Below, piece by piece: positions 18,301-26,540 of a stretch of DNA of 64,000 nucleotides; positions within the stretch are counted from its first letter, which is position 1; each line of letters opens with the position of its first letter. The position numbers and the translations under genes are program-made. This stretch comes from Acidocella aquatica (GTDB lineage Bacteria > Pseudomonadota > Alphaproteobacteria > Acetobacterales > Acetobacteraceae). Location: positions 62,001-126,000 of the forward strand of contig NZ_BSOS01000007.1 of assembly GCF_030160635.1 (NCBI RefSeq), given 5' to 3'. The notes beneath the pieces were generated by a model, which was not told the origin of the DNA, searched no databases, and was given only the letters and a program-made list of their open reading frames with translations.

Positions 18301-19902
18301 GGAGAAGCTCTGGCGGAAAAAATGATGCAGGCCGCGGTATTTGTCGGAGAGCACGGCGAGCGGCGTGTCATCGCCCATGGAGCCGGTGGCTTCCTGTGCG
18401 TCATCCACCATCGGGTGCAGCAACAGCTCCATGTCCTCCAGCGTGAAGCCGACGGCGAGCTGGCGGCGGCGCAGGGCGAGCGCGTCGAGGCGGACCGGCT
18501 CAGGGGCGTCGGTTTTCACGATATGGTCGATGACGGTGATGCGCTTCACCCAGGCGCCAAAATCCTGGCGGGCGGCCAGCATGTCCTTGATTTCAGCGTC
18601 GTGGTAGAATTTCGCGGCGGCGAGGTCGACGCCGATGGATTGGCCGGGGCCGACATGGCCCTTCTCGACAATGTTATCCTCATCCAGCTTCACCATGCCG
18701 GTCTCGGAGCCGACGATGAGCATGTTGTGGCGCGTGACGGTGTAGCGCAGCGGGCGCAGGCCGTTACGGTCCAGCCCGGCGAGGACGAAATTGCCATCCG
18801 TGGCGGCGACCGCCGCCGGGCCGTCCCAGGGTTCCATCACCGCGTTGCAATAGCTGAACAGGTCGCGGTGGGCCTTGGGCATTGTCGCGTCGTTGGCGAT
18901 GGAGGGCGGGATCATCAGGGTTTTGGCCATCGGCGCGTCGCGCCCGGCGCGCACCAGCAGCTCGAACACGTTATCAAGCGCGGCGGTGTCCGATCCGCCG
19001 GCCTGCACCACGGGTTTCACGTAGTTGAGGAAGTCGTCCAGCCCTTCGGCGGCGAGCCGTGTCTCATGGCTCTGCATCCAGTTGATGTTGCCGGCGACGG
19101 TGTTGATCTCGCCGTTATGCGCCAGCATGCGGAAGGGTTGCGCCAGCTTCCAGGTGGGGAAGGTGTTGGTGGAATAGCGCTGGTGATAGATGGCGAAGCG
19201 CGAGATGAAGCGCTGGTCCAGCAGATCGGGATAGAAATCGGTCAGCGAGGCGGCGAGGAACATGCCCTTGTAGATGATTGAGCGGCAGGACAGCGAGCAG
19301 AGATAAAGCTCGGGGATCTGCGCCTCGATCGCGGCCTTCTCGATTTTGCGGCGGATGATGTAGAGTTCGCGCTCAAACACGTCCTCTGGCACGCCGCGCG
19401 CGTTCCAGAGCATGATCTGCTCGATCTCCGGGCGGGTGGCGTTGGCCTTCTCGCCGATGCATTCGACATTGATGGGCACCTGGCGCCAGCCGTAGATGCG
19501 GTAGCCGAAGTCGAGAATCTCGGTCTCGACGATCTGGCGGCAGCGCTCCTGGGCGCCGAGGTCGGTCTTGGGCAAAAACACCATGCCGAGGGCGATCGGC
19601 CCCTCGCGCAGGCCATCGCCCGAGCGGCGGACCTCGGCGGCGAAGAAATCCTGCGGAATTTCAATATGGATGCCAGCCCCGTCGCCGGTCTTGCCGTCGG
19701 CGTCCACGGCGCCGCGGTGCCAGACGGCCTTCAGCGCGTCGATGCCGGCCTGCACGATGTCGCGGCGCTTTTTGCCGTCGAGCGCGGCGACCATGCCGAC
19801 GCCGCAGTTGTCGTGCTCTTGCCCCTGGTTATAGGTTTCTTTTAAAATCTGAGCATTGGCGGACCAAGCCGCGAGAAATTCCGCACCGGTTTCATGGGTC
19901 AT
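15370..19902 (-). CDS. gltB: Glutamate synthase [NADPH] large subunit
   Basis: GltB makes two glutamates from glutamine and 2-oxoglutarate using electrons delivered by GltD. The 1510-residue product has the full order: an Ntn amidotransferase domain, whose nucleophile is Cys33 after a short propeptide (DNCGVGMVAAL), a central domain, the FMN/Fe-S synthase domain (GGIKTGRDVVIAAMLGAEEYG and the Cys cluster CIMVRQCHSNTCPVGVC), and the GXGXG C-terminal domain (GGTVVVLGEVGDNFGAGFTGG). Only 5 nt separate it from gltD. Confidence 0.97.
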   Translation of the reverse strand: MTHETGAEFLAAWSANAQILKETYNQGQEHDNCGVGMVAALDGKKRRDIVQAGIDALKAVWHRGAVDADGKTGDGAGIHIEIPQDFFAAEVRRSGDGLREGPIALGMVFLPKTDLGAQERCRQIVETEILDFGYRIYGWRQVPINVECIGEKANATRPEIEQIMLWNARGVPEDVFERELYIIRRKIEKAAIEAQIPELYLCSLSCRSIIYKGMFLAASLTDFYPDLLDQRFISRFAIYHQRYSTNTFPTWKLAQPFRMLAHNGEINTVAGNINWMQSHETRLAAEGLDDFLNYVKPVVQAGGSDTAALDNVFELLVRAGRDAPMAKTLMIPPSIANDATMPKAHRDLFSYCNAVMEPWDGPAAVAATDGNFVLAGLDRNGLRPLRYTVTRHNMLIVGSETGMVKLDEDNIVEKGHVGPGQSIGVDLAAAKFYHDAEIKDMLAARQDFGAWVKRITVIDHIVKTDAPEPVRLDALALRRRQLAVGFTLEDMELLLHPMVDDAQEATGSMGDDTPLAVLSDKYRGLHHFFRQSFSQVTNPAIDSLRETRVMSLKTRLGNLGNVLDEDSEQCDLLQLDSPVLSTAEFEAMRKTMGSNACVVDCTFKVINGEDGLRRAIKRIRREAEEGVRAGCTHVILTDEAISPERATIPMILATGAVHTHLVRQSLRTFTSLNVRSAECLDVHYFAVLVGVGATTINAYLAQECIADRHARGLFGKLSLKECVYRYKKAVDKGLLKIMSKLGISVIASYRGGYNFEAIGLSRALVGEFFPGMNSRISGIGLPGIAHKVLGLHEAAWGGNIVPLEIGGMYRLRRAGEAHAFDNNAIHLLQTAVGTNSYQLYRRYAESVRQQRPIALRDLLDFRTDGLTPIPVDDVESITEIRKVLLAPGISLGALSPEAHETLSIAMNRIGARSDSGEGGEDPSRAEPRPNGDNASSAIKQIASGRFGVTAEYLNDCKEIEIKIAQGAKPGEGGQLPGFKVTELIAKLRHATPGVTLISPPPHHDIYSIEDLAQLIYDLKQINPRATVCVKLVSRSGIGTIAAGVAKAKADAILISGHVGGTGASPQSSVKYAGMPWEMGLSEAHQVLMLNRLRHQVTLRADGGIKTGRDVVIAAMLGAEEYGIGTASLVAMGCIMVRQCHSNTCPVGVCVQDEELRKKFEGTPEKVINLFSFIAEDVRGILASLGFKSLKEIIGRTDLLHQVSRGADYLDDLDLNPILAQADPGPHARYCTRIGRNEVPETLDAQMIADAQPFFQNGEKMQLQYNIRNTHRAIGTKFSSQIVARYRKAKLQPDHVTVRLRGSAGQSLGAFAVAGLKLEVFGDSNDYVGKGLSGATIVVRPVPSSKLKTNENTIVGNTCLYGATSGNLFAAGRAGERFAVRNSGGTAVVEGIGSNGCEYMTGGTVVVLGEVGDNFGAGFTGGMAFVYDPAKQFELRLNPESLTWQRVATPHWEGVLKSLVERHAAETQSRYAAAILNGWSRESGHFWQVVPKEYVKYLPAPLSDEAAEKSA

Positions 19903-19907
19903 GTGTG

Positions 19908-21341
19908 TTACTCCGCAGCCTGGGAAAGGCTTTGCGCCTTGAAATACTGTTGGATGGAGGCGGCGGCGTCACGGCCGTCGCGGATGGCCCAGACAACCAG
20001 CGAGGCGCCGCGCACGATATCGCCAGCGGCAAACACGCCAGGCAGGCTGGTCTCGAAGGTTTTGGGATTGGTCTTGAGCGTGCCCCAGGCGGTAAGCTTG
20101 AGGAAAGGATCGTTGAAGGCGCCTGGCATGTCCTCGGGGTCGAACCCAAGCGCCTTGATGACCAGATCCGCCGGGAGGGTGAAGGACGACCCCTCAATGG
20201 CCTCGACCGATTGGCGGCCGGAGGCATCGGGCAGGCCCAGATGCATTTTTATCGCGCGCACGGCGGTGACGCCGATGTCGCCCAAAAACGCCTCGGGTGC
20301 CGCGAGCCAGCTGAAGATCACGCCTTCATCCTCGGCATTGGCGACCTCGCGCAGGGAGCCGGGCATGTTTTGCTTGTCGCGGCGGTAGAGGCAGGTGACT
20401 GATTTGGCGCCTTGGCGGATGGCGGTGCGCACACAGTCCATCGCCGTGTCGCCGCCGCCGATGACCACCACGTTTTTGCCCGCCGCGTTGAACTTGCCGG
20501 AGTCGAATTCCGGCACCGCATCGCCCAGGCTCTTGCGGTTGGAGGTGATGAGATAATCCAGCGCGGGCACGATGCCGGGCAGGCCAGAGCCGGGGGCGGC
20601 GATTTCGCGCGGCTTGTACACGCCGGTCGCGACCAGCACCGCGCCATGTTGCGCGCGCAGCGCGGCGAAGCTGATCTTGCCGCCGATGTCAGCGTTCAGC
20701 ACAAATTTGACGCCGCCTTCCTCCAGCCATTTCCAGCGGCGCAACACGATGTCCTTCTCCAGCTTGAAGCCAGGGATGCCGTAGATGAGCAGGCCGCCGA
20801 CGCGATCGTGGCGGTCATAAACCGTTACCTGATAGCCCTGCTGGCGCAGCGCCTCGGCGGCGGCGAGGCCGGCCGGGCCGGCGCCGATGATGCCGACTGA
20901 TTCAGCGCGCTCATGGCGGGGCTGGATCGGCTTGACCCAGCCCTGCTCGAAGGCGGTGTCGGTGATGTAGCGCTCGACCGCGCCGATGGTGACGGATTCG
21001 AAGCCTTTTTCGATAACGCAATTGCCTTCGCACAGCCGGTCCTGCGGGCAGATGCGGCCGCAAATCTCGGGAAATGTGTTGGTTGCGGAAGAAAGCTCAT
21101 ACGCTTCCTCAAGCCGCCCCTCGGCTGTGAGCTTCAGCCAGTCAGGGATGTTGTTGGAGAGCGGGCAGTGGATCGAGCAGAAGGGGATGCCGCACTGGCT
21201 GCACCGGCTGGCCTGTGCCTTGGCCGATTGCACGTCGAAGCGCTTGTAGATTTCCTCGAAATCGGCGCGGCGTTCCAGGGCTTCACGCTTTTCCGGCGTT
21301 TGCTGGGGCAGATGGGTAAATTGCAGCATACGCTCGGCCAT
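19908..21341 (-). CDS. gltD: Glutamate synthase [NADPH] small subunit
   Basis: GltD carries NADPH electrons through FAD and Fe-S to GltB. The 477-residue product starts with a ferredoxin-like Cys-rich domain (SRCSQCGIPFCSIHCPLSNNIP and ICPQDRLCEGNCV), followed by the FAD site VGIIGAGPAGLAAAEALR and the NADPH site VVVIGGGDTAMDCVRTA. It is first in the gltD-gltB order; the 236-bp upstream gap should contain the operon promoter. No regulator site was recognised there. Confidence 0.97.
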   Translation of the reverse strand: MAERMLQFTHLPQQTPEKREALERRADFEEIYKRFDVQSAKAQASRCSQCGIPFCSIHCPLSNNIPDWLKLTAEGRLEEAYELSSATNTFPEICGRICPQDRLCEGNCVIEKGFESVTIGAVERYITDTAFEQGWVKPIQPRHERAESVGIIGAGPAGLAAAEALRQQGYQVTVYDRHDRVGGLLIYGIPGFKLEKDIVLRRWKWLEEGGVKFVLNADIGGKISFAALRAQHGAVLVATGVYKPREIAAPGSGLPGIVPALDYLITSNRKSLGDAVPEFDSGKFNAAGKNVVVIGGGDTAMDCVRTAIRQGAKSVTCLYRRDKQNMPGSLREVANAEDEGVIFSWLAAPEAFLGDIGVTAVRAIKMHLGLPDASGRQSVEAIEGSSFTLPADLVIKALGFDPEDMPGAFNDPFLKLTAWGTLKTNPKTFETSLPGVFAAGDIVRGASLVVWAIRDGRDAAASIQQYFKAQSLSQAAE

Positions 21342-21577
21342 GTTTTCGGTCCCGCCTCATCAAGCATAGTGACAAGCCGCGCGGCGTTTGGGGCCGCGCA
21401 GCCAATTGATGCAGGGTCTTAACCGAGTTTTTGGCAGGATACCAGCGGTTTTTTCAGTATAAGACAACAAAGCTGACTTATAATCAGAGAAAAATTCCAG
21501 CGAGAGGCGCAAACCAGATATGCTTGAGGAAAATTACGTCCGCTTTAAACCCTATATTATTTCACAGCCCCCGGAAT

Positions 21578-22504
21578 TCAGCTCCTCTTGCGAAAACGCG
21601 CGAGGTAGCGCGGCACGATCATATCCATCGGGGTGGGTATGATACCGAGGGTGGACAGGCCAGGAGCGTCGTCTGAAACGACATTGTCGCTCTGGAGCAG
21701 CTTGACCTGATCCCTGGTCAGCAGCTTGCCCGGCAGCCGCTCAAGGAACAGCGCCTGGAAGCTGGCGAGGCCCGGCGGCAGGTCCAGCACCCAGCCCTTC
21801 CGGTTGATGATATTTAACATGAATTCAATGAGTTCCTTGAAACTTTTCACATCAGGTCCGCCAAGCTCGAAGGTCTGGCCCTGGGCGGCGGGGGAGAGGG
21901 AGGCGAGCACGGCATCGGCCACGTCACCGGCATAAACCGGTTGAAATTTCACGCCGCCGCCGGTGATGGGGATCACCGGGAACAGGCTGGCCATGGCGGC
22001 GAAGCGGTTGAAGAAATGGTCCTCGGGGCCAAAGATGATCGAGGGGCGCAGGATGACGGCGGCGGGAAAGGCGGAGCGCACCGCGGCCTCGCCGGCGGCC
22101 TTGCTCTGGGCATAGAGGCTGGGGCTGGCGGGATTCGCGCCGATGGCGGAGATATGCACCAGATGGCGGACACCCGAACTACCGGCGATGCGGGCGATGC
22201 GCCCTGCCCCTTCGGCATGGGTGCGCATGAAATCGCCCTTGCGGCGCTCGGCCAGAATGCCGGTGAGGTTGACCACCACTTCGGCGCCCTCGATGGCGCG
22301 GGCGGCCTGGGCTTCGGCATGCAGCGGCGCGTAAAGCGGCACGATCTGGCCGGGGCCGCCCATCGGGCGCAGCGTTTTGGCGGATTCGGTGTCGCGCACC
22401 GCGATTCGCACGATATAACCCTGGTCAGCCAGACGCTTGACCACATAATGGCCGAGAAACCCTGACCCGCCGAAAACTGTCGCAATTCTATGTGCTGCCG
22501 CCAT
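21578..22504 (-). CDS. Complex I NDUFA9-subunit-type NAD(P)-binding protein
   Basis: 308 residues. The Rossmann motif VFGGSGFLG lies at residues 10-18, followed by VVNLTGIL, HISAIGANP and SPSLYAQSKAAGEAAVR, the layout of the atypical SDRs related to NDUFA9 of respiratory complex I. In alphaproteobacteria these are presumed complex I accessory or quinone-related proteins; no reaction is established. The start at 22504 was chosen over the longer frame (22657) because AGGGGG lies 6 nt upstream and the protein then begins directly at the Rossmann fold. Confidence 0.82.
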   Translation of the reverse strand: MAAAHRIATVFGGSGFLGHYVVKRLADQGYIVRIAVRDTESAKTLRPMGGPGQIVPLYAPLHAEAQAARAIEGAEVVVNLTGILAERRKGDFMRTHAEGAGRIARIAGSSGVRHLVHISAIGANPASPSLYAQSKAAGEAAVRSAFPAAVILRPSIIFGPEDHFFNRFAAMASLFPVIPITGGGVKFQPVYAGDVADAVLASLSPAAQGQTFELGGPDVKSFKELIEFMLNIINRKGWVLDLPPGLASFQALFLERLPGKLLTRDQVKLLQSDNVVSDDAPGLSTLGIIPTPMDMIVPRYLARFRKRS

Positions 22505-22630
22505 ATCAACCCCCTGTTGCCGCCGTGGCGTTGTAGGCGCGCGTAACAACTCACTCAAGCCATGGTTGACGGCACTGATTCGTGGGGCTAAAGCCCGCCA
22601 CGGCGTTCCTTCGGGACGCAAAATTGGACT

Positions 22631-22716
22631 GCCCAGGTGGCGAAATGGTAGACGCACTAGCTTCAGGTGCTAGCGATCGCAAGGTCATGGAAGTTCGAGT
22701 CTTCTCCTGGGCACCA
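22631..22716 (+). tRNA. tRNA-Leu (anticodon CAG)
   Basis: The 86-nt class II tRNA has a 7-bp acceptor stem GCCCAGG/CCTGGGC (22631-22637 with 22706-22712), discriminator A and encoded CCA at 22714-22716. The anticodon stem CTAGC/GCTAG encloses TTCAGGT, giving CAG. A long variable arm and a TTCGAGT T-loop are present. The ribonuclease D gene starts 62 nt downstream, suggesting possible co-transcription with a tRNA-processing enzyme. Confidence 0.97.
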
Positions 22717-22778
22717 ATTTTCCTCACAACATTCTGTCCGCGCGGCGGACCAGGCGCCCTGCGCTTTGCAAGGTCTCA

Positions 22779-23408
22779 ATGAGCAATATCCAGCTGCATA
22801 AGCACGACCTGCCGGCCGGGCTGAGCCTGGGGCCGGTTGTTGCCGTCGATACCGAGACCATGGGCCTTGACCCCAGGCGCGACCGGCTGTGCCTGGTGCA
22901 GCTCTCCTCGGGTGATGGCAGCGCGCATCTGGTGCAGATCATCCCCGAGCGCCTCGGCGGCCAGGGGGCAAACTGCCCGAACCTGAAGGCGCTGCTGGCC
23001 GACCCGGCGGTGACCAAGCTGTTCCATTTCGCGCGGTTTGACATCGCGGCGATGCTCAACGGCCTGGGCGTGCTTACAGCGCCGGTCATCTGCACCAAAA
23101 TCGCCTCGAAGCTGGTGCGCACCTATACTGACCGGCATGGCCTGAAAGACCTCTGCCGCGACCTCGCCGGGGTGGAAATTTCCAAGCAGCAGCAAACCAG
23201 CGACTGGGGCGCGCTTGAGCTGACGCCCGAGCAACTGACCTATGCGGCGTCGGATGTGCTGTATCTGCACAAAATATGGTCCAGGCTGGAGGCCCTGCTC
23301 CTGCGCGAGGGGCGCATGGACATCGCCCAGGCGGCCTATGCATTTTTGCCCACGCTGGCGAAGCTCGACCTGCTTGGCTACGCCGACCCGGATTTGTTTC
23401 ACCACTGA
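22779..23408 (+). CDS. rnd: Ribonuclease D, short form
   Basis: 3'-5' exonuclease that trims tRNA and other stable RNA precursors. The 209-residue product has only the DEDDy nuclease domain: Exo I VDTET (Asp24, Glu26), Exo II FHFARFDIAAM and Exo III YAASDVLYL. The HRDC domains of E. coli RNase D are absent, as usual for short alphaproteobacterial forms. It lies directly after tRNA-Leu. Confidence 0.92.
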   Translation: MSNIQLHKHDLPAGLSLGPVVAVDTETMGLDPRRDRLCLVQLSSGDGSAHLVQIIPERLGGQGANCPNLKALLADPAVTKLFHFARFDIAAMLNGLGVLTAPVICTKIASKLVRTYTDRHGLKDLCRDLAGVEISKQQQTSDWGALELTPEQLTYAASDVLYLHKIWSRLEALLLREGRMDIAQAAYAFLPTLAKLDLLGYADPDLFHH

Positions 23409-23516
23409 GATTTTCCGGCGTCCCGGCCGCGCCGGACGCCCCCTCCCCGGCTCCGGCAAATTTATTTACGCGGCGCTCTTGCACCGCTCAGGCTGGTTCT
23501 ATATCTTTTCTCTAGT

Positions 23517-23537
23517 TGCGAATGATTTGCATTTGCA
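23517..23537 (+). promoter_or_regulatory. Fur-box-like operator upstream of the FTR1 gene
   Basis: The 21-bp imperfect palindrome has half-sites TGCGAATG and CATTTGCA. Its core AATGATTTGCATT matches 10 of 13 positions of the Fur consensus core AATGATAATCATT. It lies 27 bp before an iron-permease start codon, as expected for iron repression. No binding data; inferred from sequence and context. Confidence 0.65.
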
Positions 23538-23563
23538 GTTCTTGACGCGGAGCGGGCCAGGGC

Positions 23564-24697
23564 ATGTTTGTGAGTATGATCATCGTTTTTCGGGAAGCGA
23601 TGGAAGCGGGGCTGATCATCGGGATCATCCTGGCTGCCACCGAAGGCGTTGCCGGCCGGCGGCGCTGGATCGCCGGGGGTGTCGCCGCCGGGCTGGCCGG
23701 GGCGAGCCTTGTCGCGGTGTTCGCCAGCCGCCTCTCCAACCTCTTCGAGGGCGCCGGGCAGGAGGTTTTCACCGCCTCCATTCTCTGCTTCGCCGTGGTC
23801 ATGCTGAGCTGGCACATATTGTTCATGTCCCGCCACGCCCGCGAGATGACGCGCGACATGCGCGACCTTGGCGCATCGGTGCAGCTTGGCCAACGCTCGC
23901 TCGCGGCGCTGGCCGCGGTGGTCGCGGTGGCGGTGCTGCGCGAGGGCACCGAGGTGGTGCTGTTTTTATACGGCATCCTCATGGGCTCGGGCGTTGCCGG
24001 GATGCAGCTGGGGCTTGGCGGCGTGGCCGGGCTGGCGCTGGCGGCCGGGCTCTCGTTCCTGCTTTATCGCGGGCTTGTCGTCATCCCGCTCGCGCGCCTG
24101 TTTTCAGTCACCAATGCGCTCATCGCGCTGCTCGCCGCCGGCATGGCCGGACAGGCGGCGGCGCTGCTGAGTTCGGTGGATATTCTGCCCGCCTGGGGCC
24201 AGCAATTATGGAACTCCAGCGGCTTTATCGCCGATAACAGCTTTGCCGGGCGCAGCCTGCATGCGCTGGTGGGCTATTCGGCGCGGCCCTCGGGCATTCA
24301 ACTGGCGGCCTGGGCGGCCACGCTGGCGCTGCTGCTGGGCGCTGCCCGGCTGATCAGCCGCCTGCCGCCGCCAAAACTGGCGCCGGCGGTGCTGCTGGGC
24401 GTTATGGCGCTGGGGTTTCATCCGGCGCATGCGGATGATCCGCCGCTGGTGGTGTTCAAGAACCACCGCTTCGTGCCCGCCACGATCAACGTGCCGGCGG
24501 GGCGCAGGTTCAAGCTGCATGTGATGAACAGCGACAACACCGCCGATGAGTTCGAGAGCACCGACCTCAACCGCGAGATATTGGTGCCGCCGGGGAGCAC
24601 CATCACCGTGTTTCTCGGCCCGCTGGACCCGGGAAGCTATAAATTCTTCGGCGATTTCCATCAGGATACGGCGCAGGGCGTGGTGGTGGCGAAGTGA
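23564..24697 (+). CDS. FTR1-family iron permease fused to a C-terminal cupredoxin domain
   Basis: 377 residues. Residues 1-265 form a multi-pass FTR1 permease with two REXXE iron-binding motifs, REAME (10-14) and REGTE (126-130), plus the family segments MLSWHILFMSRH and LPAWGQQLWNSSG. Residues 272-290 form a further hydrophobic segment ending PAHAD that looks like a leftover signal peptide. Residues 294-377 form a cupredoxin-like domain (FVPATINVPAG, DEFESTDLNRE, PGSYKFFGDFHQD). In FtrABCD-type systems the permease and cupredoxin are separate proteins. The likely role is high-affinity iron uptake with periplasmic oxidation or handover. The next gene overlaps by 4 nt. Confidence 0.85.
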   Translation: MFVSMIIVFREAMEAGLIIGIILAATEGVAGRRRWIAGGVAAGLAGASLVAVFASRLSNLFEGAGQEVFTASILCFAVVMLSWHILFMSRHAREMTRDMRDLGASVQLGQRSLAALAAVVAVAVLREGTEVVLFLYGILMGSGVAGMQLGLGGVAGLALAAGLSFLLYRGLVVIPLARLFSVTNALIALLAAGMAGQAAALLSSVDILPAWGQQLWNSSGFIADNSFAGRSLHALVGYSARPSGIQLAAWAATLALLLGAARLISRLPPPKLAPAVLLGVMALGFHPAHADDPPLVVFKNHRFVPATINVPAGRRFKLHVMNSDNTADEFESTDLNREILVPPGSTITVFLGPLDPGSYKFFGDFHQDTAQGVVVAK

Positions 24698-25473
24698 GGC
24701 GCTGGATTTTGGCCGGGCTGGCGGCCACGGCGCTGGCAGCGCCAAAACCGGCCGCCGCCGATTATCATGTGACCTCGCCCTATGAGATCGACCTGGGCGA
24801 GCTGGAGATCGAGACCAATGGCGATGCGGTGTTCGACCAGCGCCAGGACCAGAAGGCCGCCGCCAGCTACACCGCCGAGCTTGGCACCGGGCTTACGCCC
24901 TGGTGGCACAGCGAGCTGGAGCTTGGCTTCAACCGTGCCCCCGGCGGCAACCAGCCGGTGCTGCTTACCCAGGCGGTGTCGGAGAATACCTTCGAGCTGA
25001 CCTCGCCGGGTGAGGATTTCGCCGACTGGGGGTTCTATTTCGAGTATGGCCAATACACGGCCACCGGCCGCCATGCGGGCGCCAACGAGGTGACCTTCGG
25101 ACCGCTGATCGCCAAGGACATCGGCCACACCACGGAGACGGTGAATTTATACCTGACCCGCCAGTTCGGGCCGGACCAAAGCGCGCAGGGGCTGGATTTC
25201 AGCTACGCGCTGCAAAGCCGATGGAATCTCTGGACCCCGCTTTCCCCCGCCGTCGAGGTGTATGGTGACACCGGCGTGGTGGGGAACAGCCCGCGCGTCT
25301 CGCGTCAGCAACTTCTGGTTGGGCCGGTGGCCATGGGGCTGATGCGGCTGAGCGCTCTGGGACTCGGCAATGCGGGCCAGGTGAAATATGAGCTGGGCTG
25401 GCTCTTTGGCGCGACTCCCGCCAGCCCGCGCGGCGTTTTGCGCTGGCGGCTGGAGCTGGAAATACCATTCTGA
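24694..25473 (+). CDS. Predicted outer-membrane beta-barrel protein, iron-module partner
   Basis: 259 residues with a Sec signal (MRRWILAGLAATALAAPKPAAAD) and then alternating amphipathic strands such as AASYTAELGTGLTPWWHSELELGF and DWGFYFEYGQY, ending in LEIPF; the C-terminal Phe is the usual barrel-recognition residue. It contains no TonB box that I can see. I cannot name the family. The GTG start overlaps the FTR1-cupredoxin stop, so it is translationally coupled and under the same Fur-like site, suggesting a role in iron passage or assembly of the system. Confidence 0.7.
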   Translation: MRRWILAGLAATALAAPKPAAADYHVTSPYEIDLGELEIETNGDAVFDQRQDQKAAASYTAELGTGLTPWWHSELELGFNRAPGGNQPVLLTQAVSENTFELTSPGEDFADWGFYFEYGQYTATGRHAGANEVTFGPLIAKDIGHTTETVNLYLTRQFGPDQSAQGLDFSYALQSRWNLWTPLSPAVEVYGDTGVVGNSPRVSRQQLLVGPVAMGLMRLSALGLGNAGQVKYELGWLFGATPASPRGVLRWRLELEIPF

Positions 25474-25565
25474 GGCTGGGTTTATTCCGGCGGGCAAGTG
25501 CGCCGTTACCCTGCGTTGCCAATACATCAGTTGACCGGCGGGGCGGCGCTGTTCATACCGCTCCC

Positions 25566-26540
25566 ATGTCTGACGATCTCCATGATGATCTTGCCATCGC
25601 GAGAGATGTTCTTACGACCGAAGCTGCGGCGCTGAGCGCCCTGGGTGCCGGCCTCGGGGAAGATTTCCGCGCCGCTGTTAATCAACTCATCGCCATCCCC
25701 GGCCGCGTCGTGGTGACGGGCATGGGCAAATCCGGCCATGTGGCGCGCAAAATCGCCGCGACCCTGGCCTCCACCGGCACCCCCGCGCTCTTCGTACATC
25801 CGGCCGAGGCGGCGCATGGCGATCTGGGCATGATCATCGCCGGGGACGCGGTGATCGCGCTCTCCAACTCCGGCGAGGCCACGGAGCTTGCCGCGATCGT
25901 GGCGCATGCCAGCCGCATCGGCCTGCCGCTGATCGGCATCACCGCTGTGGCGGGCAGCACGCTGGGCACCGCTTCCACCATCGCGCTCATCCTCCCCCCC
26001 GCCCCGGAGGCCGGGCCGATCGGCCTGGCGCCGACCACCAGCACGACCATGCAGATGGCCCTGGGCGACGCGCTGGCCGTGGTGCTGCTGGCGCGGCGCG
26101 GGTTTTCGGCGCGCGATTTCAGGGATATTCACCCCGGCGGCAAACTCGGCGCGCGGCTGAAGCGCGTGCGCGACCTGATGCACAAGGGCGGCGAGCTGCC
26201 CCTGGTTTCCCCCGGCACGACCATGGACCGCGCGCTGATCACCATGACCGCGAAGCGTTTTGGCGCGCTGGGTGTGGTGGACGGCGCCGGCAAATTGCTC
26301 GGTGTGGTGACGGACGGCGATTTGCGCCGCGCCATGGGGCCGGACCTGCTCGGCCGCAATGTCGAGGATATCATGAACGCCAGCCCGCGCACCATCGGCC
26401 CGGAGGCCCTGGCCGAAGAGGCGCTGCGCGAGATGAACAGCGAAACCCGCCCCGTTACCGCCTTATTTGTGGTGGATGACGCGCGGATGATTAAGGGCAT
26501 CCTGCATATCCATGACCTTTTGCGCGCGGGACTGGCATGA
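25566..26540 (+). CDS. kdsD: Arabinose-5-phosphate isomerase (KdsD/KpsF)
   Basis: Converts ribulose-5-phosphate to arabinose-5-phosphate, the first step to Kdo of LPS. The 324-residue product has an N-terminal SIS domain (VVVTGMGKSGHVARKIAATLASTGTP, ALSNSGEATEL, PTTSTTMQMALGDALA) and two CBS domains (about 200-324; RVRDLMHK and GVVTDGDLRRAM). It heads the kdsD-lptC-lptA-lptB run and overlaps lptC by 4 nt. Confidence 0.95.
   Translation: MSDDLHDDLAIARDVLTTEAAALSALGAGLGEDFRAAVNQLIAIPGRVVVTGMGKSGHVARKIAATLASTGTPALFVHPAEAAHGDLGMIIAGDAVIALSNSGEATELAAIVAHASRIGLPLIGITAVAGSTLGTASTIALILPPAPEAGPIGLAPTTSTTMQMALGDALAVVLLARRGFSARDFRDIHPGGKLGARLKRVRDLMHKGGELPLVSPGTTMDRALITMTAKRFGALGVVDGAGKLLGVVTDGDLRRAMGPDLLGRNVEDIMNASPRTIGPEALAEEALREMNSETRPVTALFVVDDARMIKGILHIHDLLRAGLA

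Noticed and set aside
22582-22782. Rightward 66-residue open frame across tRNA-Leu
   Set aside because: It reads straight through a complete tRNA and has no protein-like features.
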